DNA of 64,000 nucleotides, from positions 1 through 64,000 of the forward strand of contig NZ_JANIOA010000003.1 in assembly GCF_025175675.1 (NCBI RefSeq), in the 5' to 3' direction. The first letter of the stretch is position 1. Every line of letters starts with the position of its first letter. Source of the DNA: Sedimenticola hydrogenitrophicus (lineage in GTDB: Bacteria > Pseudomonadota > Gammaproteobacteria > Chromatiales > Chromatiaceae). A program made the translations under genes and the position numbers. The notes below the pieces were generated by a model. The model did no database searches, was not told the DNA's origin, and saw only the letters and a list, made by a program, of their open reading frames with translations. Positions 1-8,998 of this stretch are shown one piece after another.

Positions 1-521
1 AGTTGTTGGGCAGTTACCGGCCTATCCATGAGAATAATATTCTTATATCGGGTTCCGGGCAACGCGCCGGGGCCGTCGTCGATAGGCTCCGGCAACGCGC
101 GATTTGCTGCACCTGCTTAAGACGGATATAATCACGCGTCAGCGGTGAATTTAGCTAATGGGGCTATCTGTTGCCGCTATAAGCAAACTGATCACCGAAC
201 GTCCCCCCCGACCGGGTGGCGTTCTGTTATTGCCGGGCGATCAGATCTCTCACTCCGGTGAGATAGATCGATCTGCAGCTCCACTGCCTGCCCTACGCAT
301 AACGAAGAACGCATCGTATTGCGGATGCACACGATGTACATAATTAACGGCGTGCTTCAAAGTCACTGCGTGTTGAACAGGTCAAACACCTATTCCGATC
401 ACGCCTGTGGCTCTCGCTTTCGATAGGAATCTGGATACTGGGATTAGCCCGGTGATGCCAGGTGAAATTCAACCCTGTCCGGTTCCTGAACGAAGAAAGC
501 ACGCCCTGGGAATATCACAAT
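1..521 (+). promoter_or_regulatory. Long upstream region of rne, probably 5' UTR
   Basis: No convincing gene is seen here; the small open frame at 158-343 has no recognisable product. In enterobacteria rne has a 5' UTR of several hundred bases that the enzyme itself uses to control its own mRNA. A long non-coding leader is seen here, but equivalent hairpins were not verified, so autoregulation is inference. A short direct repeat (GGCAACGCGC) occurs twice near 57-103. Confidence 0.45.
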
Positions 522-3500
522 ATGAAACGTATGTTGATCAACGCAACTCAGCCTGAGGAGTTGCGGGTAGCCATCGTGGATGGCCAAAAATTATACAACC
601 TGGATATAGAAACCGCCGGCAGAGAACAGAAAAAAGCCAATATATACAAAGGGAAAATCACTCGTGTAGAACCGAGTCTCGAAGCCGCCTTTGTAGAGTA
701 TGGTTCGGACCGCCACGGTTTCCTCCCCCTCAAAGAGATCTCCCGAAACTACTTTACCGCTGCCGCCAAAGAGTCTGGCGGGCGCGTACAGATCAAGGAT
801 GCGATCAAAGAGGGACAGGAGGTCGTAGTCCAGATTGAGAAGGAAGAGCGTGGCAACAAGGGCGCTGCGCTGACCACCTTCATCTCCCTCGCCGGCCGCT
901 ATCTGGTGCTGATGCCGAATAATCCGCGCGCCGGCGGCATTTCCCGCCGCATCGAAGGCCAGGAACGAAACGAGTTAAGAGACGCCATGTCCGGCCTGGA
1001 GATCCCGGATGGGGCCGGCCTGATCGTGCGTACCGCCGGGATCGGCAAGAGCCAGGAAGACCTGCAGTGGGATCTCAATTACTTGCTGCAGTTGTGGGAA
1101 GCGATCGAAACCTCGGCCAAAGAGAAATCCGCCCCGTTCCTGATCTACCAGGAGAGTAATGTCATCATCCGCTCCATCCGTGACCATTTGCGCGCGGATA
1201 TTGGCGAGATCGTAATTGACCACCCCGAGGTCTATAAGGAAGCGTGCGAATTCATCGAACAGGTGATGCCGCACAATGTCCGAAAACTGCGCCACTACAC
1301 CGATGAAGTACCGCTGTTCAGTCGTTACCAGATTGAAAGTCAGATCGAATCCGCCTTCCAGCGCGAGGTGCGTCTGCCTTCCGGTGGGGCGATCGTGATC
1401 GATCACACCGAGGCGCTGACCTCCATCGACATCAACTCGGCTCGTTCCACCAAGGGCGCCGATATCGAGGAGACGGCACTGAACACCAATCTGGAGGCGG
1501 CGGACGAGATCGCCCGCCAGCTCAGAATGCGTGACATGGGCGGCCTGTTCGTCATCGATTTCATCGACATGACCCCCACCCGCAATCAGCGGGAGGTTGA
1601 AAATCGTCTCAAGGAGGCGATGAAACAGGATCGTGCCCGCGTCCAGTTGGGGCGGATTTCGCGCTTCGGGCTGCTCGAACTCTCGCGTCAGCGGCTACGT
1701 CCTTCCCTCGGTGAATCGATGCTGCATGTCTGCCCCCGCTGCGACGGGCATGGCTTTATCCGCGGAGTTGAATCCCTGGCGCTTTCCGTGCTTCGAATTA
1801 TCGAAGAGCACGCCATGAAGGAAAATACCCTGCGGATCAACGCCCAGTTGCCTGTGGATGTGGCGACCTTCCTGCTGAACGAAAAGCGCGAGGCGATCCA
1901 TGATATCGAGCAGCGCCAGGACGTGGATGTGGTGTTGATTCCAAATATCCATTTGGAGACGCCACATTACGAAATCGAGCGCATTCGTGAGCAGGATGTT
2001 CAGGAAGGCGCCGAAGAGACCGCCAGCTACAAGATGATGATGGAACCGGAGGATAGAACCCCCGGTTTTGCGAAACCCAAGGAGACCAAAACGGAAGAAC
2101 CGACCGTCAAACGGGTTATCCCCTCCTCCCCTGCACCGACCCCGCAGCAGCGGCAGACCCAGGAGGTACAGCCGGAACTGCCGCGTGAGAAAGGATTCTT
2201 CAGCAAGCTGTGGAAGGCTATCATCGGCAGCGATACCGAAGCGGTCGAATCCAGCGCGCAACAACAGCCCAAGGCGAGAACACGGCCGAGCGAAAAGCGT
2301 GCGGAAGAACCCAGAACACGGGACAAGCGTACCCGGGAGAGCCAGGACGAGAGTCGTCGCTCGAGTGCCGGCCGCGGCGGAAAACCGAAGTCGCCTGGAA
2401 AGAAGAGAGCCGACGACGGTCGCCAACAGCAACCCGTTCAGCGTAAGAGTGGCGGCAGTCCGGCCGACAAGCGCTCGGAAAGCGATGAAGAGAAGCGCGA
2501 GACCGGTCAGAAGGTGGCAACCGGCGGGGAGAAGCCCGAGACCGGTCAAAAGGTTACAACCGCCGAAGAGAACCGGGCGACCGAGCAGGCAGTGGCGGGC
2601 GAGGAGCAGAAGCGCAGCTCCCGTCGCGGCCGTCGTGGCGGCCGGCGTCGGCGTAAGGCAAGCCCGGGTGATAACGAGACGGCAACGACCGTAACGACCG
2701 AAAATGGGGAAGAAGCGAAGTCTGAGCCGGTGGCGGAGACGCCTGTGACGAAAGAGCGCGGTGAATCGTCGACGGTTCAGTCACGCCAACAAGGCAGGGC
2801 ATTGCGTTCACGCCAATCCAGCCAACAGGGTGCCGGAAGTGACGCACCGGATACGGAAGTTTCAACCACCTCCGGCAATGAAGGCGCGGCGCCTGCTTCT
2901 GAGTCTGGCGAAGCCCGGGTACCGGAGACCCCCGCCGTCGCACGGGATGCTGACAAGGCAGGTTCGGATAGCGTCGGGAAGCCGGTACCGACCTCCGAGG
3001 CGCGCAACACCCCCACCGCGGCAACGGCTGAAACGACAGAAAAGCCGACACCGTCCGAGAAAAGTCCGAGAGCCGAATCCACCCCGACAATCGCGGTGCA
3101 GAAGACGCCGGTCATATCGGAAGATCGGCCGACCGAACCAAAGGCTGAACCTAAAACAGCGGCGAAAACCGAGCAGAAGAGTGAGGGCAAAGCGGACACC
3201 CCAGTGAAGCGCGAGTCACCGGAACCCGCGCTACGCCAGGTCGAGACCAAACCGGACGCGGTCAAACCGCCAGTAGAGACCACAACCCCGGCAAAACCGG
3301 TAGCGGAGCGCCCGGCCAGACCGGTGCCTGTGACCTCGGAAGCGCCCAAATCTCCACTCACCGCAGCACAACCCCTGCGCCAGGTCGAGACCAAGCCGGA
3401 GGCGGTCAAACCACCTGTAGAGGCCGCTACCCCGTCAAAACCGGTAGCGGAGCGCCCGGCGAGACCGGCGCCCGTGGTCTCGGAAGCGCCCAAATCTCCA

Positions 3501-3710
3501 CTCACCGCAGCACAACCCCTGCGCCAGGTCGAGACCAAGCCAAGCGGCTCGGCAGAATCTTCAAATCCGCCTGGCAAGACAGCGGCGGTGGACTCCAAAC
3601 CGGCCGCACCGGCCGTGGCCGATGAGTCCACGGACGCCACCGCCCCGGCAAAGAACCCGGTTTCCGGCAACCAAGCGGATAATCCGCCTGCGTCGGACAA
3701 GGAAGACTAA
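522..3710 (+). CDS. rne: Ribonuclease E
   Basis: Endoribonuclease of mRNA decay and rRNA/tRNA processing, and scaffold of the RNA degradosome at the inner membrane. The start [14 protein letters not shown] at 522 matches the family start; a GTG 60 bases upstream only adds an atypical 20 residues. The S1 domain (about residues 35-120) precedes the catalytic core, with the magnesium-binding Asp in SIDINS (about 303) and in FVIDFIDM (about 346), at the E. coli positions. The zinc-link CPRC lies near residue 404. After about residue 510 the protein is low-complexity and charged, with an Arg-rich patch ([13 protein letters not shown]) that should bind RNA, then Pro/Glu/Lys/Thr-rich sequence with 48-residue tandem repeats. 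At about 1062 residues it is the usual length. A perfect hairpin follows the stop. Confidence 0.97.
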   Translation: MKRMLINATQPEELRVAIVDGQKLYNLDIETAGREQKKANIYKGKITRVEPSLEAAFVEYGSDRHGFLPLKEISRNYFTAAAKESGGRVQIKDAIKEGQEVVVQIEKEERGNKGAALTTFISLAGRYLVLMPNNPRAGGISRRIEGQERNELRDAMSGLEIPDGAGLIVRTAGIGKSQEDLQWDLNYLLQLWEAIETSAKEKSAPFLIYQESNVIIRSIRDHLRADIGEIVIDHPEVYKEACEFIEQVMPHNVRKLRHYTDEVPLFSRYQIESQIESAFQREVRLPSGGAIVIDHTEALTSIDINSARSTKGADIEETALNTNLEAADEIARQLRMRDMGGLFVIDFIDMTPTRNQREVENRLKEAMKQDRARVQLGRISRFGLLELSRQRLRPSLGESMLHVCPRCDGHGFIRGVESLALSVLRIIEEHAMKENTLRINAQLPVDVATFLLNEKREAIHDIEQRQDVDVVLIPNIHLETPHYEIERIREQDVQEGAEETASYKMMMEPEDRTPGFAKPKETKTEEPTVKRVIPSSPAPTPQQRQTQEVQPELPREKGFFSKLWKAIIGSDTEAVESSAQQQPKARTRPSEKRAEEPRTRDKRTRESQDESRRSSAGRGGKPKSPGKKRADDGRQQQPVQRKSGGSPADKRSESDEEKRETGQKVATGGEKPETGQKVTTAEENRATEQAVAGEEQKRSSRRGRRGGRRRRKASPGDNETATTVTTENGEEAKSEPVAETPVTKERGESSTVQSRQQGRALRSRQSSQQGAGSDAPDTEVSTTSGNEGAAPASESGEARVPETPAVARDADKAGSDSVGKPVPTSEARNTPTAATAETTEKPTPSEKSPRAESTPTIAVQKTPVISEDRPTEPKAEPKTAAKTEQKSEGKADTPVKRESPEPALRQVETKPDAVKPPVETTTPAKPVAERPARPVPVTSEAPKSPLTAAQPLRQVETKPEAVKPPVEAATPSKPVAERPARPAPVVSEAPKSPLTAAQPLRQVETKPSGSAESSNPPGKTAAVDSKPAAPAVADESTDATAPAKNPVSGNQADNPPASDKED
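3231..3542 (+). repeat. 144-bp in-frame tandem repeat in the rne tail
   Basis: The motif LRQVETKP starts at 3231, 3375 and 3519, an exact 144-base (48-residue) period. Two full units are followed by a third cut after about eight residues. Each full unit reads LRQVETKP, then [16 protein letters not shown] and [13 protein letters not shown]. The copies are nearly identical in DNA, so the duplication is recent or maintained by gene conversion. It lies in the disordered C-terminal region. Confidence 0.95.
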
Positions 3711-3742
3711 CCGGGACATCCCACCGGGTTAACAACTGAAAC

Positions 3743-3766
3743 AGAGGCGGCCCATGGGCCGCCTCT
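3743..3766 (+). terminator. Hairpin after rne
   Basis: A perfect 24-base palindrome (arms AGAGGCGGCCCA and TGGGCCGCCTCT) lies 33 bases after the rne stop. Only a weak T-rich stretch follows, so termination or 3'-end protection is inferred from position and stem strength. Confidence 0.7.
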
Positions 3767-3796
3767 CTGCTTTAGGGTGTGAAAAGAAATAATCGT

Positions 3797-4003
3797 GAAA
3801 CTTCTCACCCGGTCTGTAAGTGATTGGCCTGCCTTGTTGGCCGATCTTGATGGCGCCTTGAATCCGGCCCCTTTTTCAGATTCAAGCCTGCCCTTGTCTG
3901 AGCGAAGCGAGTTTGGGCAGGCGCTGAAAAAGGGGCCGGATTCGAGGAGAAAAACCATCACGTGAGGCCGGCAAGGCAGGGCAATCACCCCGTGAGTAGT
4001 TAC
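3797..4003. mobile_element. 207-bp MITE with IS66-like ends, copy A
   Basis: The element runs from GAAACTTCTCACCC to GTGAGTAGTTAC, which are imperfect terminal inverted repeats. Its interior is a long imperfect inverted repeat built around CAAGCCTGCCCTTG and GGGCAGGCGCTG. The 8 bases on each side are ATAATCGT (3789-3796) and ATAATTGT (4004-4011), a target duplication with one mismatch. It sits between the 3' ends of rne and the convergent phosphatase gene and encodes nothing. Copies B (30210-30416) and C (58720-58926) have the same length and interior. IS66-family transposition is known for GTAA-starting ends and 8-bp duplications, so mobilisation by an IS66 transposase is inferred. Confidence 0.88.
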
Positions 4004-4033
4004 ATAATTGTTACAGAATCCGCTTCCGTCCGA

Positions 4034-4516
4034 TCAGATGTGATGCTCTTCTCTGATCGCCGCCAACAGGGCTTCCGTCGCGGCCGACACCAGGTCGAAT
4101 ACCCTGTCGAACCCGCCATTGCCGCCATAATAGGGATCGGGTACTTCCCGGACTCCCAGTTCGGGGGCAAAATCTAGCAGCAGATGCAGTTTTGCTCTAT
4201 GGGCTTCCGGCGCGATCTCCAACAGGTTGTCCAGATTATCCCTGTCCATGGCAATCACATAGTCAAACTGCTCGAAATCCCCCCTCGCCGCTTTGCGGGC
4301 ACGTTGTCCGCTCAGGTCTATGCCTCGCCCGCGGGCGGTTTCCTGGGCGCGGGGATCGGGCGATTTACCTATGTGATAGGCATGGGTGCCGGCGGAGTCG
4401 ACCTCGATCAGGGCGGCGAGCCCGGCATCCCGAACCATCCGTTCAAATACCCCGTGAGCGGTGGGTGAACGGCAGATGTTGCCCATGCAGACAAAGAGAA
4501 CTGATATTTTTTTCAT
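4034..4516 (-). CDS. Low-molecular-weight protein-tyrosine phosphatase
   Basis: Cytosolic phosphatase removing phosphate from protein tyrosine. The P-loop CMGNICRSP (Cys-X5-Arg-Ser) is near the N-terminus, and the general-acid loop DPYYGG lies near residue 125. About 160 residues, normal for the family. The ATG at 4516 is preferred to a TTG nine bases upstream; neither has a clear ribosome site. Such enzymes often control tyrosine autokinases of capsule export (Wzb type), but no such kinase is adjacent, so the substrate is unknown. The gene converges on rne across MITE copy A. Confidence 0.9.
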   Translation of the reverse strand: MKKISVLFVCMGNICRSPTAHGVFERMVRDAGLAALIEVDSAGTHAYHIGKSPDPRAQETARGRGIDLSGQRARKAARGDFEQFDYVIAMDRDNLDNLLEIAPEAHRAKLHLLLDFAPELGVREVPDPYYGGNGGFDRVFDLVSAATEALLAAIREEHHI

Positions 4517-4762
4517 ATTTATCAAATAAATATACTGTTATTTAAAGATTGTTTCCAGATAGAAAATAGTACCTTTCCGGGCGCATGATTACAAATGCCC
4601 ACGTGCGGTTGACATGATTATAGGCCGTATCGCGTGCGGTGAAGTCTGGTCGCACAGCTGCATGCCGGGTGGATTGAGTTTGCGCGTATCTTTACCGACG
4701 CCTGGTAAAACATCACCTATAATCAATGGAGGCGGCGGACCGCGTTTAGACCGGAAGCAAAT

Positions 4763-5128
4763 ATGATGAAATGGTTTTCCAAAGAAGAGACCAGGCCTTT
4801 GAGCGTCGAAGAAATGCGCAAGGCTGAATTGGCGAAGATCAGACATTATGATCGTTTTATTCTGCTGCGGATCGCCCGCTGCGGCTGTAAAACGGCGATC
4901 AATCAGATGGATCAGGTATATCCGGTCGACCAACCGCCACAACTACCATTGCCTGGTTGTAATGCCCCCGAATGCCATTGTGTATATGAAGGCATTGTCA
5001 ATCGTCGCGCTGCCAAATCAAGACGCTTTCGGGTGGAGCGCAGAAAAAGCCTGCGGGCCGAAGATGAGCGACGCAAAAACCATGGCCGCAGGAAAGGCGA
5101 TCTACTCGCCTCCTATGGCCATTTTTAG
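4763..5128 (+). CDS. Small hypothetical protein, Cys- and Arg-rich
   Basis: Unrecognised 121-residue protein. The N-terminal half holds a CGC pair (about residues 40-42). The middle holds a C-X4-C-X-C cluster (GCNAPECHCVY, about 66-76), which could bind a metal. The C-terminal third is strongly basic (RRAAKSRRFRVERRKS, then ERRKNHGRRKGD), suggesting contact with nucleic acid. No signal peptide or membrane segment. The start ATG has a weak GGA upstream. It shares its direction with the next small gene (5290-5574). It is judged real from codon periodicity and the Cys cluster; function unknown. Confidence 0.6.
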   Translation: MMKWFSKEETRPLSVEEMRKAELAKIRHYDRFILLRIARCGCKTAINQMDQVYPVDQPPQLPLPGCNAPECHCVYEGIVNRRAAKSRRFRVERRKSLRAEDERRKNHGRRKGDLLASYGHF

Positions 5129-5289
5129 CTGATAACGTCCCTGCTTTCCCTGCCCGGCTAATTTCCCAGCTAAGCCCGAGGCCACGCTTATGCGTGATTT
5201 TCGTGTGGTTGAATTCTCCGGATCCGTACTTATATGTTTTTGACAGGGTCACTATTCCCCGGTATTTTCGCCACAATCTGGAGATTACT

Positions 5290-5574
5290 TTGCACGATCG
5301 GGATTTTATTCAGCGTATCCGCTCACTGATCGGAAGCCATTTCAACCATCTCGGCAAGGAGTGGGTGCTCCATGAGGTGTTGGCGGATGAAGGGGTTCTG
5401 GTGCTTGCCGATCCCTCGAACAAGGCGGTAATCCAGACCAATCTGTTTGGCGAACCCTCCAGAAAAGGACCGGAAACCATCCTGATTCCATTGTTCGGCA
5501 AGGGCCCGGATACCCTTTCCGATGAACTCATGGAACTGCTTGCCAATAAGGTCGGTTCGGGCTCTGCTCATTAA
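5290..5574 (+). CDS. Hypothetical protein, probable TTG start
   Basis: Small soluble protein of about 95 residues, unrecognised beyond a feeling that similar proteins occur in other gammaproteobacteria. Visible pieces are LHDRDFIQRIRSLIG, VLHEVLADEGVLVLAD, IQTNLFGEPSRKGPETI and IPLFG. The open frame extends to 5194, but a GGAG six bases before the TTG at 5290 makes that start far better. The 3' end is altered: the stop codon lies in the 8-bp flank of a short palindrome derived from a mobile element. No function is proposed. Confidence 0.6.
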   Translation: MHDRDFIQRIRSLIGSHFNHLGKEWVLHEVLADEGVLVLADPSNKAVIQTNLFGEPSRKGPETILIPLFGKGPDTLSDELMELLANKVGSGSAH

Positions 5575-5610
5575 TGGTAACTACTCACCCGGTGAGTAGT
5601 TACCATTAAT
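5570..5610. mobile_element. Minimal MITE remnant: two ends joined, also a hairpin
   Basis: A perfect 41-base palindrome with 20-base arms around one C at 5590. Its core, 5577-5603, is GTAACTACTCACC joined to GGTGAGTAGTTAC, the two terminal repeats of the 207-bp MITE with no interior. Flanks are CATTAATG (5569-5576) and CATTAATC (5604-5611), an 8-bp duplication with one mismatch. It fills the whole gap between the stop codons of two convergent genes, so the transcript hairpin probably terminates or protects both mRNAs. Confidence 0.8.
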
Positions 5611-6387
5611 CTAGTGATGGGATTCGTTCTGCTGCCGGAACTGCCGATTGAGCCGCTCCAGGTCATGCGGCGTATCCACCCCCTGCCCCGGCACCACGCC
5701 GGCGGCGCTGACGTGTATCCGTTCGCCATGCCAGAGCACCCGAAGCTGCTCAAGCGACTCAAGCAGTTCCAGGGGCGCGGGTGGCCAGTGAATATAGCGT
5801 TCCAGAAATCCGGCCCGGTAGGCATACAGCCCGATGTGTCGGCGATAGCCCAGGAGCGTTGCCGGTACCCGCTCCCGGCTGGCAAACTCATCCCGGTTCC
5901 AGGGGATAGGTGCGCGACTGAAGTAGAGGGCGTAACCTTTGGCGTCGGTTACCAGTTTGACCACATTCGGATCAAACAGCTGCGCCCCGTCACTCAGATC
6001 CGCGGAGAGCGTGGTCATCACGGCATCCGTATGCCGTTCCATATCGAGCGCCACCTGGTGCAGCAGCGTGGCGGGCATGTCCGGCTCATCCCCCTGAAGA
6101 TTGACCACAATCTGATCCGCTGTCCAGGCAAACTGTTTCACCACCTCGGCAATGCGATCGGTGCCGCTGCGGTGACGGGAATCGGTCAGGCAGACCTCGC
6201 CGCCAAACCCCCGGACACAGGCGGCGATTCGCTGATCGTCCGTAGCCACGACTATCTGCTCGGCGCCACTCTCGACGGCACGCTGGTGCACGTGCTGAAT
6301 CATCGGTTTCCCGGCGATTTCGAGCAGTGGTTTACCCGGCAACCGGGTTGAGGCATAGCGGGCGGGTATGACTACTTTAAAGTTCAT
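5611..6387 (-). CDS. kdsB: 3-deoxy-manno-octulosonate cytidylyltransferase (CMP-KDO synthetase)
   Basis: Activates KDO with CTP to CMP-KDO for the lipopolysaccharide inner core; cytosolic. The start MNFKVVIPARYASTRLPGKP at 6387 carries the family's nucleotide-binding RYASTRLPGKPL motif and has GGGAG 6 bases upstream; the longer open frame is rejected. Other family pieces are VVATDD, NLQGDEP (metal and nucleotide site) and the RAPIPW loop. 258 residues, normal size. It is last in the comEC-exbB-exbD-lpxK-trm112-kdsB series, the usual gammaproteobacterial order. Confidence 0.97.
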   Translation of the reverse strand: MNFKVVIPARYASTRLPGKPLLEIAGKPMIQHVHQRAVESGAEQIVVATDDQRIAACVRGFGGEVCLTDSRHRSGTDRIAEVVKQFAWTADQIVVNLQGDEPDMPATLLHQVALDMERHTDAVMTTLSADLSDGAQLFDPNVVKLVTDAKGYALYFSRAPIPWNRDEFASRERVPATLLGYRRHIGLYAYRAGFLERYIHWPPAPLELLESLEQLRVLWHGERIHVSAAGVVPGQGVDTPHDLERLNRQFRQQNESHH

Positions 6388-6418
6388 GCGGACTCCCAAA
6401 GGCGAGACGACGGACGGA

Positions 6419-6601
6419 TTATTCGACTTCCTCGTCCGCTGGCAGGCTCCGTGCCTCCTCTTCCAGCATGACCGGGATGCCGTCACGAATCGGGAAGGCC
6501 AGACGGTCCGCCTTGCAGATCAGCTCAGCCGCCTTCTTGTTATAGGTCAGTTTGCTCTTGCACAGGGGGCACACCAAGATATCAAGCAATTTTTTATCCA
6601 T
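6419..6601 (-). CDS. Trm112/YcaR family zinc-ribbon-like protein
   Basis: 60-residue protein starting [18 protein letters not shown], with one CPLC pair, then [20 protein letters not shown], typical of the Trm112 family (UPF0434). Eukaryotic Trm112 activates methyltransferases; the bacterial role is unsettled. The start ATG at 6601 lies inside the last 8 bases of lpxK and has GAG eight bases upstream, so it is translationally coupled. A GTG at 6613 is possible but weaker. Confidence 0.9.
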   Translation of the reverse strand: MDKKLLDILVCPLCKSKLTYNKKAAELICKADRLAFPIRDGIPVMLEEEARSLPADEEVE

Positions 6602-7592
6602 TTCCAATCTCACTTATCCGCTGATCCAGCTGTTGTATGAAGCCCGTATCCGGTTGCGCACTGACTTCCAGGTACCAGTGCCGCCGATGGGCGAATGGAG
6701 CGCATTTTACCGCATCTTTCTCGGTAATGATTACCGGCAAGGCATCATCCGGGGTTATTTCCGCCTCGCGGAAGCGGTGGTGATCGGGGAACGGATGGGT
6801 GCGCGGCCGCAGGCCCGCTGTACGCAAGGTGTCGAAAAAACGCTCCGGATTACCTATCCCCGCCATGGCATGTACCGGCTGATCTTTAAAGTAGTCCAAC
6901 CCGACCGCGAGGGACGGCGCCGCCAGGTTGATCAGTTGTCCCGGTACCAGATTCATCCGGTAGTCGGCCAGTGTTGTCCGCCCAAGCGTCGAAGGTCCAT
7001 TGGCGATCACCAGGTCGGCCTGGGCCAGTCGTGACGCACCCTCGCGCAGCGGACCGGCCGGCAGCGACAACCCATTGCCCAGCCCCCTTGCGCCGTCGAG
7101 TACCACGATCTCCAGGTCGCGGTGGAGTGCGTAGTGTTGCAGACCGTCATCGGAGATCAGGATGTTGCAATCGGCCGTGGCAAGCAGCGCCCGGGCTGTT
7201 GCGGGTCTGTCGGGCCCCACCCACAACGGGCAGCCGGTTCGGCTGGCCAGCATCACCGGTTCATCCCCCACCTGGGTGGGATCGCTTTGCGGCACCACCG
7301 GCAGCGGCCACTCGGTTGCCTTGCCACCATAGCCCCGGGAGATGATACCCGGCTTGTAACCCAGATCCTGCAGGTGTCGCGCCAGCCAGATTACCAGTGG
7401 TGTCTTGCCGGTACCGCCGACGCTGATATTGCCCACGACAATGACCGGGACCGGCAGTTTTTTCGTGGTAAACAGGCCGACTGCGTAGGCGCGCCGCCGG
7501 AGCCGGCTGACCAGGCTAAACAGCCAGGAGAGCGGCAGCAGGGCTACGGAAACCGGATTGTAGCTATACCAGTAGTGATCCAGGCGTTTCAC
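6594..7592 (-). CDS. lpxK: Tetraacyldisaccharide 4'-kinase
   Basis: Phosphorylates the 4' position of the lipid A precursor with ATP at the inner face of the inner membrane. The N-terminal hydrophobic helix (about residues 12-26) is followed by the Walker A loop [12 protein letters not shown] (about 54-65). The mid-region SRGYGG and DEPVMLA and the [11 protein letters not shown] segment with its catalytic Asp are family signatures. 332 residues, expected size; GTG start. It lies between exbD and the trm112 gene, as in many gammaproteobacteria. Confidence 0.97.
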   Translation of the reverse strand: MKRLDHYWYSYNPVSVALLPLSWLFSLVSRLRRRAYAVGLFTTKKLPVPVIVVGNISVGGTGKTPLVIWLARHLQDLGYKPGIISRGYGGKATEWPLPVVPQSDPTQVGDEPVMLASRTGCPLWVGPDRPATARALLATADCNILISDDGLQHYALHRDLEIVVLDGARGLGNGLSLPAGPLREGASRLAQADLVIANGPSTLGRTTLADYRMNLVPGQLINLAAPSLAVGLDYFKDQPVHAMAGIGNPERFFDTLRTAGLRPRTHPFPDHHRFREAEITPDDALPVIITEKDAVKCAPFAHRRHWYLEVSAQPDTGFIQQLDQRISEIGNG

Positions 7593-7599
7593 GGATCGG

Positions 7600-8025
7600 T
7601 CAGTTGCCCTCTACCGGCTGCTTGCCGGGAAAGGTCATGTTGACAAAGCCCAGTTGACTAGTGACATCCATCACCTTGAACACCGACTGGAAGGGGGCGC
7701 GGGCATCCGCCTTGATGATCACCGGCAGGTCCCGGCGCATGCCGGCCGCCTTTTCGATGGCCCGCTTCAGGGTGTCGGCCTCGGTGTTCACCACCTCACG
7801 TTCGTCCACGTAGAAGCGTCCGCTGGCATCGACGGTAATCGCCAGGACCTTCTCCGCCTCCACCTGCTCATCCTGGGTGGCGGCCGTCGGCAGTTCCACC
7901 TTGATCCGCGACTCCTTGTCGAAGGTGGTGGAGACCATGAAGAAGATCAGCAGCAGGAACACCACGTCGATCAACGGGGTGAGGTTCAGCTCGGGTGACT
8001 CCTTGCGATGGGGGCGTAGATTCAC
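7600..8025 (-). CDS. exbD: ExbD/TolR family biopolymer transport protein
   Basis: Proton-channel partner of an ExbB/TolQ protein, passing proton-motive force to periplasmic or outer-membrane processes. One N-terminal membrane segment (about residues 17-37, LTPLIDVVFLLLIFFMV) contains the conserved Asp that takes up protons. The rest is periplasmic with the ExbD fold. 141 residues. GTG start with GGAG 10 bases upstream. It follows exbB closely. No TonB gene is nearby, and in this gene order the pair often serves an unknown envelope function. Confidence 0.93.
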   Translation of the reverse strand: MNLRPHRKESPELNLTPLIDVVFLLLIFFMVSTTFDKESRIKVELPTAATQDEQVEAEKVLAITVDASGRFYVDEREVVNTEADTLKRAIEKAAGMRRDLPVIIKADARAPFQSVFKVMDVTSQLGFVNMTFPGKQPVEGN

Positions 8026-8031
8026 CTTGGG

Positions 8032-8646
8032 TTACTCCTGCTCACGCTCACCCTGCATCACCTCGACCATTTTCAGCGCCTGCTCCTCCATCTTGATCAC
8101 CAGCCGATCCACCTTACCGCCGAAGTAGCGGTGGAACATCAGACTGGGAATGGCCACGGAGAGTCCGGCGGCCGTGGTGATGAGGGCCTCGGAGATGCCC
8201 CCGGCGAGCACGGTGGGATTGCCGACACCCGCGGTCATGATGGCGGCGAATACCTTGATCATGCCGATCACCGTACCCAGCAGACCCAGCAGGGGGGCGA
8301 TGGAGGCGATGGTGCCCAGGGTGTTCAGGTAGCGTTCCAGCTCGTGGACCACCTGGCGGCCCACCTCCTCTATCGCCTCTTTCATCACAATCCTGGAATG
8401 CTGGCGATTGGCCAAGCCGGCGGACAGGATACGTCCCAGGGGAGAGCCCTCCTTGACCGTCACCACGTGGGCGTTGGTGAGCTGCCCCTTGCTATGCAGC
8501 TGCCAGATCTGGGCCACCAGGTTATTCGGTATGACACGTCGGGATCGAAGCGCCCAGAGCCGCTCGATAATGATCGCCAGGGCGACAATGGAGCATGCGA
8601 TGATAGGCAGCATGAGTATGCCGCCGGCCTTAACCAGTTCAAACAC
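8032..8646 (-). CDS. exbB: MotA/TolQ/ExbB family proton channel protein
   Basis: Inner-membrane proton channel subunit. Three membrane segments: about residues 8-30 (GGILMLPIIACSIVALAIIIERLW), then two in the second half around APLLGLLGTVIGMI and the ISEALITTAAGLSVAIPSL segment, the conserved ExbB core. 204 residues. GTG start. Cotranscribed with exbD, whose start follows within 7 bases of the stop. Confidence 0.95.
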   Translation of the reverse strand: MFELVKAGGILMLPIIACSIVALAIIIERLWALRSRRVIPNNLVAQIWQLHSKGQLTNAHVVTVKEGSPLGRILSAGLANRQHSRIVMKEAIEEVGRQVVHELERYLNTLGTIASIAPLLGLLGTVIGMIKVFAAIMTAGVGNPTVLAGGISEALITTAAGLSVAIPSLMFHRYFGGKVDRLVIKMEEQALKMVEVMQGEREQE

Positions 8647-8761
8647 CTTATCTAGTCCCTCTGGAGTTGGTTTGTGCGGATCAGGGCAACCCGCCCCACC
8701 AAATGAGCAGTATCATACTGTATTCCATGCCGTGATCGAAAGCTGTTAGGCATTTCCCATC

Positions 8762-8975
8762 AGGGCCACGTCATCTAAACGCGCAAATGCTTGAAAGAGA
8801 TGATCTGCCTGCTTGCTTGCCGGGACGCCATAAACCCATTGCATCCTCGGCTCCGTAAACGGTACATCCCTGTACCACTCCTCCTGGGGGCTTGCCACGT
8901 CCATCCATGGCCGCGGACACCCGTCAAGCAAGCAGTCAGATCCTCACCCCGCCCGAAGTTAGATGACATCGTCCT
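8762..8975. mobile_element. 214-bp inverted-repeat element with 12-bp target duplication
   Basis: The ends AGGGCCACGTCATCTAA and TTAGATGACATCGTCCT are inverted repeats (14 of 17 match). Inside, a second inverted pair surrounds CTGCTTGCTTG and CAAGCAAGCAG. The element is immediately flanked by identical 12-base repeats GCATTTCCCATC at 8750-8761 and 8976-8987, read as a target duplication. Duplications of 10-13 bp are known for part of the IS4 family; the actual family is not established. It encodes no credible protein and separates exbB from comEC, so the two are probably not one transcript. Confidence 0.8.
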
Positions 8976-8998
8976 GCATTTCCCATCCCGGCCTACTG

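Noticed and set aside
158-343. Open frame upstream of rne
   Set aside because: Short, no ribosome site or family features; fits a long untranslated leader better.
1695-2549. Long antisense open frames across rne, including 2777-3700
   Set aside because: They mirror the GC-rich low-complexity reading of the real gene and show no protein features.
8746-8969. Small open frames inside the 214-bp element
   Set aside because: They arise from the two arms of an inverted repeat and have no ribosome site or protein character.
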